Shown piece after piece: positions 57,567 through 64,000 of a stretch of 64,000 nucleotides of DNA. A program made the position numbers and the translations under genes. This DNA is from Alphaproteobacteria bacterium (lineage in GTDB: Bacteria; Myxococcota_A; UBA796; UBA2385), in contig JACKEY010000005.1 in assembly GCA_020632755.1 (NCBI GenBank), positions 744,001 through 808,000 of the forward strand, read 5' to 3'. Within the stretch, counting starts at the first letter, position 1; each line of letters begins with the position of its first letter. The notes under the pieces are model-generated. The model had not been told where the DNA came from. It saw only the letters and a list, made by a program, of their open reading frames with translations, and did no database searches.

Positions 57567-57980
57567 TCACTTCGCGACGGGCTTTCCGTTCTGCATCGTG
57601 ACCGTCAGGTCGTAGGGGAAGGTCTTGTAGGCCTGGGTGCCCGGGTAGTACGCGTAGAAGACCGTGCTGCAGCTGATCATCGGCGGGTCTTCGAAGCTGC
57701 ACTCCGCCGAGGAGACCCACTCCTGGACGCCGCGCTCGGTGAGCTCGCGATCCATGGTCTCGTAGGCCGAGTCGGTCGACGAGGTCTCGATGTAGTCGAG
57801 CAGCGCGATGGTGGCGCACTCGCGGTAGGCCAGCCGGTCCATCCACGCCGGGACGAAGGCGGCGCCGAGGTAGCAGCACACGGCGACCACCAGCACCATG
57901 GCGACCAGGACACCGTTGACGGCGCCCTCGCCCCGACGGTGGCGGCGGACGATCAGCGTGCGGGTTTCGACAGCGGACAT
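57567..57980 (-). CDS. small membrane protein, DUF4845-like position
   Basis: 137 residues from ATG at 57980 with AAGGAG at 5 bases. A basic N-terminus (RTLIVRRHRRGEG) leads into one membrane helix ('VNGVLVAMVLVVAVCCYLGA'), then a periplasmic domain with 'PAWMDRLAYRECATIALLDY' and Cys pairs. The order lepA-lepB-(DUF4845 protein) is widespread in proteobacteria, and the pattern of one helix then a short soluble domain agrees, but residue identity was not checked. The role is unknown. Confidence 0.6.
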   Translation of the reverse strand: MSAVETRTLIVRRHRRGEGAVNGVLVAMVLVVAVCCYLGAAFVPAWMDRLAYRECATIALLDYIETSSTDSAYETMDRELTERGVQEWVSSAECSFEDPPMISCSTVFYAYYPGTQAYKTFPYDLTVTMQNGKPVAK

Positions 57981-58039
57981 GAGGGCTCCTTGCGCAGCAG
58001 GCCGAGAGTACAGCATCTCCCCCCATCCGCGAAGGGCCC

Positions 58040-58630
58040 TCACTCGGATGGTCCATCGCAGGGGGCCCCGCGCGGCCAGCGGTGCACGACCACGCCGACG
58101 ATGTCGTCGACGGGGATCGGTCCCCAGGTGCGCGAGTCCTTGCTGCGGGGCCGATGGTCGCCCAGGACGTAGACGTGGCCCGCCGGCACGGTCTCGGCGA
58201 AGACGTCGCGGCCACCCGGCACCGCCTTCCAGCGATGCGAGCCCCGCGCCTCGGTCACGACGGTCGACTGCCGCGCGCCCCCCGGACCGCAGACCCGCTC
58301 CTCCTCGGCCGCCCCCTCGACGGCCTCCACACCGTCCACCCGCAGCGCGCCGTCGGTCAGCTCGACGCGCTCTCCTTCGACGGCCACGACCCGCTTCAGG
58401 TAGCGCTCGGCGTCGCCGTCCAGCCGCAGCAGCACGATGTCGCCGGGCTCGGGCCGGCCGAGCCGCCAGACCAGCAGCAGGTCGCCCTGCGCCAGGTTCG
58501 GCGCCATCGACGACGTCGCCAGGGTGCGGAGGTCGAACAGGAAGGCGCGGCTCAGGACCAGCAGCAGCCCCAGCCCGAACAGGGCAGCGGCGCCGATGGC
58601 GGCGGGAGAGCGGCGGCTCCCCTCACCCAT
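58040..58630 (-). CDS. lepB: signal peptidase I
   Basis: 196 residues. One membrane helix (residues 12-32) is followed by the catalytic Ser in 'TSSMAPNLAQGD' and the Lys in 'RYLKRVVAVEG'. Box D/E is 'GHVYVLGDHRPRSKDSRTWG'. It removes signal peptides of exported proteins such as the many found in this window. It overlaps lepA by 8 bases. Confidence 0.95.
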   Translation of the reverse strand: MGEGSRRSPAAIGAAALFGLGLLLVLSRAFLFDLRTLATSSMAPNLAQGDLLLVWRLGRPEPGDIVLLRLDGDAERYLKRVVAVEGERVELTDGALRVDGVEAVEGAAEEERVCGPGGARQSTVVTEARGSHRWKAVPGGRDVFAETVPAGHVYVLGDHRPRSKDSRTWGPIPVDDIVGVVVHRWPRGAPCDGPSE

Positions 58631-60428
58631 CGTCGACGGAGAGCACGGCCAGGAACGCCTTCTGTGGGATCTCCACGGAGCCCACGGACTTCATGCGCTT
58701 CTTGCCTTCCTTCTGGCGCTCGAGCAGCTTGCGCTTGCGGCTGATGTCGCCGCCGTAGCACTTGGCGGTCACGTCCTTGCGGAGCGCCTTGACCGTGGTG
58801 CGGGCGATGACCTTGGTGCCGATGGCGGCCTGGATGGCCACGTCGAACATCTGCCGCGGGATGTGGTCCTTGAGCGTCCGCGCGACGATCTGGCCGCGGT
58901 GGAAGCTGTTGTCGCGGTGCACGATGATCGACAGCGCGTCGACCGGTTCCTTGTTGACCAGGATGTCGAGCTTGACCAGGTCGCTCACTTCCCAGCGCAC
59001 GACCTCGTAGTCCATGCTGGCGTAGCCCCGGGACACGCTCTTGAGCTTGTCGAAGAAGTCGAACACGACCTCGGCGTAGGGGATCTCGTAGGTCAGCTGC
59101 ACGCGGCCGGGGCCGGTGTACTCGAAGGCGATCTGGGTGCCGCGGCGGTCCTCGCAGAGCTTGAGCACCGGGCCGACGTACTGTTCGGGAAGGTGCAGCA
59201 CCACCTTGCTGACCGGCTCGGCGATGCTCTCGACCTCGCCGATCGGGGGCAGCTTGCTGGGCGAGGTGATCTCGAACTCGGCGCCGGCCTTGGTCCGGAC
59301 CCGGTACACGACGCTCGGGGCGGTGTTGAGCAGGTCGAGGTCGTACTCGCGCTCCAGCCGCTCCTGGATGATCTCCATGTGGAGCAGGCCCAGGTAGCCG
59401 CAGCGGAAGCCGAAGCCGAGCGCGTCGCTGACCTCGGGCTCGTAGTTGAAGGCAGCGTCGTTGAGCTGCAGCTTCTCGAGGGCGGCCCGCAGGTCTTCGT
59501 AGTCGGCGTTGTCGACCGGGAAGATGCCCGAGAAGACCATCGGCTTGGACTCGCGGAAGCCCGGCAGGGGCGAGTCCGCGCCGCGGTCCTTGTGGGTGAT
59601 GGTGTCGCCGACCCGCGCGGCTTCCAGCGTCTTGATGCCGGCGATGACGAAGCCGACGCAGCCGGCGACCAGGTCCGGGCGGTCGCTGATGTCGGGGGCG
59701 AACACGCCGACCCGGGTGACGTCGTGCACCGCGCCGGTGGCCATGAGCTTGACCTTGTCGCCCTTCTTGAGGGTGCCCTGGACCACGCGGACCATGACCA
59801 CGACGCCGACGTAGCTGTCGAACCACGAGTCGATGATCAGCGCCTGCAGCGGGGCGTCGGGGTCGCCCTTGGGGGCGGGGATCTGGTTGACGATCGCGGC
59901 CAGCACGTCGTCGATGCCCTGTCCCGTCTTGGCCGAGCACAGCACGGCGTCGTCGATGTCCAGCCCGATGCTGTCCTCGAGCTCCTGGAGCACCCGGTAG
60001 GGCTCGGCGCTGGGCAGGTCGATCTTGTTGACGACCGGGATGATCTCCAGGTCCTGTTCCAGGGCCAGGTAGACGTTGGAGAGGGTCTGGGCCTCGATGC
60101 CCTGGGCTGCGTCGACGACCAGCAGCACGCCCTCGCAGGCGAACAGGGACCGGCTGACCTCGTAGGCGAAGTCCACGTGTCCGGGGGTGTCGATCAGGTT
60201 GAGCTTGAAGGTGCGGCCATCGGCGGTCTTGTGCGTGAGCTCGACCGACTGCGCCTTGATGGTGATGCCGCGCTCGCGCTCGATGTCCATCCGGTCCAGG
60301 TACTGGTCCTTCTTGTCCCGCTCGCCGAGCAGGCCCGTGTGCTCCATCAGCCGATCGGCGAGGGTGGACTTGCCGTGGTCGATGTGGGCGATGATCGCGA
60401 AGTTGCGGATGGACTCGTTGCTCGGCAT
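58623..60428 (-). CDS. lepA: elongation factor 4 (LepA)
   Basis: 601 residues. G1 'AHIDHGKSTLADRL', G3 'DTPGHVDF' and G4 'NKIDLP', then EF-G-like domains and the LepA-specific C-terminal domain ending 'KSVGSVEIPQKAFLAVL'. Normal length. It back-translocates stalled ribosomes or helps 30S assembly. The first gene of the lepA-lepB-small membrane protein operon. Confidence 0.97.
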   Translation of the reverse strand: MPSNESIRNFAIIAHIDHGKSTLADRLMEHTGLLGERDKKDQYLDRMDIERERGITIKAQSVELTHKTADGRTFKLNLIDTPGHVDFAYEVSRSLFACEGVLLVVDAAQGIEAQTLSNVYLALEQDLEIIPVVNKIDLPSAEPYRVLQELEDSIGLDIDDAVLCSAKTGQGIDDVLAAIVNQIPAPKGDPDAPLQALIIDSWFDSYVGVVVMVRVVQGTLKKGDKVKLMATGAVHDVTRVGVFAPDISDRPDLVAGCVGFVIAGIKTLEAARVGDTITHKDRGADSPLPGFRESKPMVFSGIFPVDNADYEDLRAALEKLQLNDAAFNYEPEVSDALGFGFRCGYLGLLHMEIIQERLEREYDLDLLNTAPSVVYRVRTKAGAEFEITSPSKLPPIGEVESIAEPVSKVVLHLPEQYVGPVLKLCEDRRGTQIAFEYTGPGRVQLTYEIPYAEVVFDFFDKLKSVSRGYASMDYEVVRWEVSDLVKLDILVNKEPVDALSIIVHRDNSFHRGQIVARTLKDHIPRQMFDVAIQAAIGTKVIARTTVKALRKDVTAKCYGGDISRKRKLLERQKEGKKRMKSVGSVEIPQKAFLAVLSVDDG

Positions 60429-60553
60429 GCCGGGCGGCTCCCGTCGGGCGGCGATGGCGGGGCGACGTGCGGCCCCCCGCGCAGAAGTGCGTCGCTAACG
60501 TGCCGCTCGTCCCCGGTCGCGCTCCGGCGTCGGCCGAGCGTGGTCACACCCCG

Positions 60554-61858
<1,305 letters not shown>

Positions 61859-61967
61859 GGGGTCTCCGTCCGGGAGGAAGGTGCGCGGAGGCTATGTCCG
61901 CCCGGGGGGGCCGTCAATCGACACGCAGACCGCGTGCCCGCGGCCTTCCCGCGAGAGCGGCGCGGCC

Positions 61968-61995
61968 TTGACAGCTCTGCAGCGGCCGGGATAGC
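61968..61995 (+). promoter_or_regulatory. promoter candidate for rpsT
   Basis: TTGACA - 16 bases - GATAGC. The -35 is perfect and the -10 moderate. It is 64 bases before the rpsT start. Confidence 0.5.
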
Positions 61996-62058
61996 AGCCG
62001 CGGTGCTTCGACATCATGGGCTCCGATCGGGCCCGACCAACTTTCCTGGAGAGCCGCC

Positions 62059-62319
62059 GTGGCCAACCACAAGGACGCCATCAAGCGCAACAAGCAGAAC
62101 GAGAAGCGTCGCCTGCGCAACCGCCACTACCGCACCATGATGCGCACCCGCATCAAGGCCCTGCGCACCCTGCTCGACGCTGGGGACAAGGACGCCGCTG
62201 CCGCCGCGCTGCCCGAGACCGTCAGCATGATCCAGCGGGTCGCCCAGAAGGGCGTCATCCACAAGAAGCAGGCTGCCCGTCGCGTGAGCCGGCTGACCCA
62301 GGCCGTCAACGGCCTCTGA
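62059..62319 (+). CDS. rpsT: 30S ribosomal protein S20
   Basis: 86 residues from GTG at 62059 with GGAGAG upstream. 'ANHKDAIKRNKQNEKRRLRNR' and 'GVIHKKQAARRVSRLTQAV' are the bS20 signatures; the GTG start is common for rpsT. Monocistronic with hairpin terminator. Confidence 0.97.
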   Translation: MANHKDAIKRNKQNEKRRLRNRHYRTMMRTRIKALRTLLDAGDKDAAAAALPETVSMIQRVAQKGVIHKKQAARRVSRLTQAVNGL

Positions 62320-62354
62320 GCGAGGCGCGCTCCGGCGCACCCTCCCTCCTCCTT

Positions 62355-62389
62355 CGACCGGCCCCCGCTCCGCGGTGTGGCCGGTCGAG
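62355..62389 (+). terminator. bidirectional terminator between rpsT and holA
   Basis: tcgaccggcc-N15-ggccggtcga: a perfect 10-bp stem between the convergent rpsT and holA ends. Confidence 0.6.
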
Positions 62390-62402
62390 GCCGTCTCGGA
62401 CC

Positions 62403-63380
62403 TCAGCCCACCAGATCCAGCACCAGCCCCTCGAACACGCGACGGTCGCCAGCCCTCGCGCGATTGAGCTGGTGGTTGGCCCGCGCCAGGCGCGCCAGGA
62501 TGCGCTCCTCGGACAGCGGGTGCCGACGAAGGGTCTGCTCCGCGGCCTTGCGGGCCTGCCACTGCATCCGCAGGCCCACGGTCTTGGGGTCCCGCCCCTG
62601 CCGCAGGCAGTCCTGGAGCAGCAGCAGCTGCCGGAACTGCCAGGCCAGCATCGCCATCAGGTAGTGCGGCGCCGCGCCATCTTCGAGCAGGCGGTGGGTG
62701 GCGGCCAGCGCGGCGTCGGCGTCGTGCGCTGCCAGCGCGCCGGTCAGCGCCCAGATCTCGGCTTCAGCGACCACCGAGCAGGTGGCCTCGACCACGGCGG
62801 CGTCGATGGTGCCCGCGCCGCCGACCCAGGCCGCCGCTTTCTGGAGCTCCATGTCGAGCCGCCCGAGGTCCCGCCCCGAGAGCTCGACCAGCAGGCGGGC
62901 TGCCGCCGGGTCCAGGGTCACACCCAGCCGCGCTGCACGGTCGCGGGCGAAGTCGTGGGGGTCTTCGCTCTTCGCCTCGAAGCGCTCGTAGAGGCCGATC
63001 TTCTGGACCCGGTTCCGCAGGCGCACACCGCGGTTCGCGCCCCCGCTCGCCTCGGGGAGCTTGCGGCCGGTCACGACGAGCACGGTGCTCGGGCAGGGCT
63101 TCTCGGCGTACTCGAGCAGCGCCTCCTGCAGATCGACCGAGGCCTTGTCGAAGTCCTTGAGGAGGACCACCCGCACCCGCGCCATCATCGGAACCGTGCG
63201 GGCCGTGTCGAGGAGGCGACCGGTGACATCGGCTTCGTCGGCCTGGTAGGACGCGAAGTTGAAGCCGTTGGCGGCGCCCTCGCCCAGCACCTGCGCAACC
63301 AGCTGATCGACGGCTTCCCGCAGCCGCAGGGGCTCGTCCCCGATCAGCAGTGCGACGGCGGGCGGGTCGGCCGGGCTCAT
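62403..63380 (-). CDS. holA: DNA polymerase III subunit delta
   Basis: 325 residues. The pattern 'VALLIGDEPLRLREAVDQLV' at the N-terminus, 'MMARVRVVLLKDFDKAS', 'ELSGRDLGRLDMELQKAA' and 'HYLMAMLAWQFRQLLLLQDC' is that of HolA, the clamp-loader subunit that opens the beta clamp. ATG overlaps the stop of the LptE-like gene (ATGA). Confidence 0.92.
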   Translation of the reverse strand: MSPADPPAVALLIGDEPLRLREAVDQLVAQVLGEGAANGFNFASYQADEADVTGRLLDTARTVPMMARVRVVLLKDFDKASVDLQEALLEYAEKPCPSTVLVVTGRKLPEASGGANRGVRLRNRVQKIGLYERFEAKSEDPHDFARDRAARLGVTLDPAAARLLVELSGRDLGRLDMELQKAAAWVGGAGTIDAAVVEATCSVVAEAEIWALTGALAAHDADAALAATHRLLEDGAAPHYLMAMLAWQFRQLLLLQDCLRQGRDPKTVGLRMQWQARKAAEQTLRRHPLSEERILARLARANHQLNRARAGDRRVFEGLVLDLVG

Positions 63381-63892
63381 GGAGACTCCGTCGGGGGAGG
63401 AGGGCCGCCAGGGCCCAGGGCCAGCCAGGCGGCGAGGTCACCGGCGAGCTCGTCCGCGAGCTGGTCGAAGGTGCGAGCCCGCGCGTCCGCGGCGTCCAGA
63501 CCGTCGGTGGCGGACGCTTCGTAGCTGCGCTCCGCGCGCAGCACCACCTGCCGGGGGCGCGGGCCGAGCAGCGAACAGGACAACACCAGTCGCGCCCGGT
63601 GGACCCGGCGCCCGGAAGCCACCCCGACGACGGACAGGTCGGCCTCGATTACGTCGACGTCCACCGCGGGGCCGCCCGCCGGCACGCCGCGACGGGCCAG
63701 ACCCGCCGCGAGCCCGGACCGCACGGCATCGGCGACACCGGCCTCGGCGACGGCCGCCCGCACCGCGCCCAGGTGCACACCCTCTCCTCCGGGACCGACC
63801 GGCGGTCGGCCCAGGTGACAGGCGGACAGCCACAGCAGCGCGGCGGCGAAGGCGCGCAGTCGGGCAGTCGCGAGCGGAGTGCGCGAGGGCAT
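63377..63892 (-). CDS. lptE: LptE-like LPS-assembly lipoprotein
   Basis: 171 residues. Signal and lipobox: 'AFAAALLWLSAC' with Cys near residue 25. The mature domain has the LptE two-helix and four-strand order ('LGAVRAAVAEAGVADAVRSG', 'ARLVLSCSLLG', 'RAERSYEAS', then helix). Gene order lptE-holA is widely conserved in proteobacteria, which supports the call more than the low sequence signal. LptE plugs the LptD barrel in the outer membrane. LptD is not in the window. Confidence 0.65.
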   Translation of the reverse strand: MPSRTPLATARLRAFAAALLWLSACHLGRPPVGPGGEGVHLGAVRAAVAEAGVADAVRSGLAAGLARRGVPAGGPAVDVDVIEADLSVVGVASGRRVHRARLVLSCSLLGPRPRQVVLRAERSYEASATDGLDAADARARTFDQLADELAGDLAAWLALGPGGPPPPTESP

Positions 63893-63905
63893 CCCCGCCT
63901 GCGTA

Positions 63906-63934
63906 TTGACACTGTCCCAGGGCGTCGAGACAAT
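63906..63934 (+). promoter_or_regulatory. sigma70-type promoter
   Basis: TTGACA - 17 bases - GACAAT, a perfect -35 and good -10. It lies 24 bases before the last gene's start. Confidence 0.6.
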
Positions 63935-63957
63935 GCGCGCCCACCCTGGGAGTCGTC

Positions 63958-64000
63958 ATGCCCGCACCCAGCATCGGGCTGCTCGTCCTGAGCGCCATGT
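63958..64000 (+). CDS. start of an unidentified gene, cut by the window end
   Basis: ATG at 63958 with GGAG 5 bases upstream. Only 14 codons are visible (MPAPSIGLLVLSAM), with a hydrophobic start that could be an export signal or a membrane protein. The strong promoter supports it as real. Confidence 0.5.
   Translation, partial: MPAPSIGLLVLSAM

Overview
The window is very GC-rich, gene-dense bacterial chromosome with no gene-free stretch over about 200 bases. It looks like Myxococcota or a close deltaproteobacterial relative. The reasons are two MYXO-CTERM-like tails (Cys, Gly-rich helix, Arg run), thrombospondin type 3 repeats, a lipoprotein with the leader 'CGDKDDTG', a DUF507 protein, choice-of-anchor plus vWA lipoproteins, and the order kdsB-pyrG-lpt-rpoN-hpf-hprK. 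No transposase, integrase, phage, CRISPR or rRNA gene was seen. Many neighbouring genes share a 4-base GTGA stop/start overlap, so translational coupling is a general feature.

Layout. 1-6.8 kb: mostly minus-strand envelope and lipoprotein genes, DUF507, and a large protein with a degenerate cyclase-like domain. 6.9-11.2 kb: a plus-strand operon with a MobA-like nucleotidyltransferase, an Ala/Pro-tailed exported protein, an OmpA-family barrel protein and a TSP3-repeat MYXO-CTERM protein. 11.2-20.4 kb (minus): vWA lipoprotein, hprK, hpf, rpoN, lptB, a LptC/LptA-like lipoprotein, pyrG, kdsB and a START-like exported protein. 20.5-34.5 kb (minus): tandem YcxB-like membrane protein, rpsI-rplM, TPR lipoprotein, truA, an unusual 816-residue MYXO-CTERM/barrel fusion, a Usg-like pseudo-dehydrogenase, tsaB, rseP, rlmB, phoH-like, a secreted protein and an IHF-beta/HU gene. 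34.6-40.3 kb (minus): secF-secD-yajC-tgt-queA. 40.4-43.7 kb: S1-domain protein (plus), then family 4 uracil-DNA glycosylase and maf (minus).

43.9-51.0 kb (plus) is the most unusual part. It encodes an Hsp70-vWA fusion, a GrpE-like factor, a second Hsp70 with no lid, a membrane protein with two J-like domains lacking HPD plus a PEGA domain, and a TPR protein with a minimal zinc-metallopeptidase domain. A full divergent chaperone set, with a membrane anchor and possibly a protease, is thus collected in one locus.

51-64 kb: tRNA-Ala(CGC), a GT-C glycosyltransferase, an alpha/beta hydrolase, a START-like protein, a RecG homologue with altered helicase motifs, greA, lepA-lepB and a small membrane protein, a UDP-glucose dehydrogenase, rpsT, and holA with an LptE-like lipoprotein. 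The window ends at the first codons of a plus-strand gene with a good sigma70-type promoter.

Most genes serve translation, protein export, lipopolysaccharide supply and envelope building. Starts were chosen from Shine-Dalgarno spacing, overlaps and family N-termini. No database search was possible, so family calls rest on recognised motifs and gene order.
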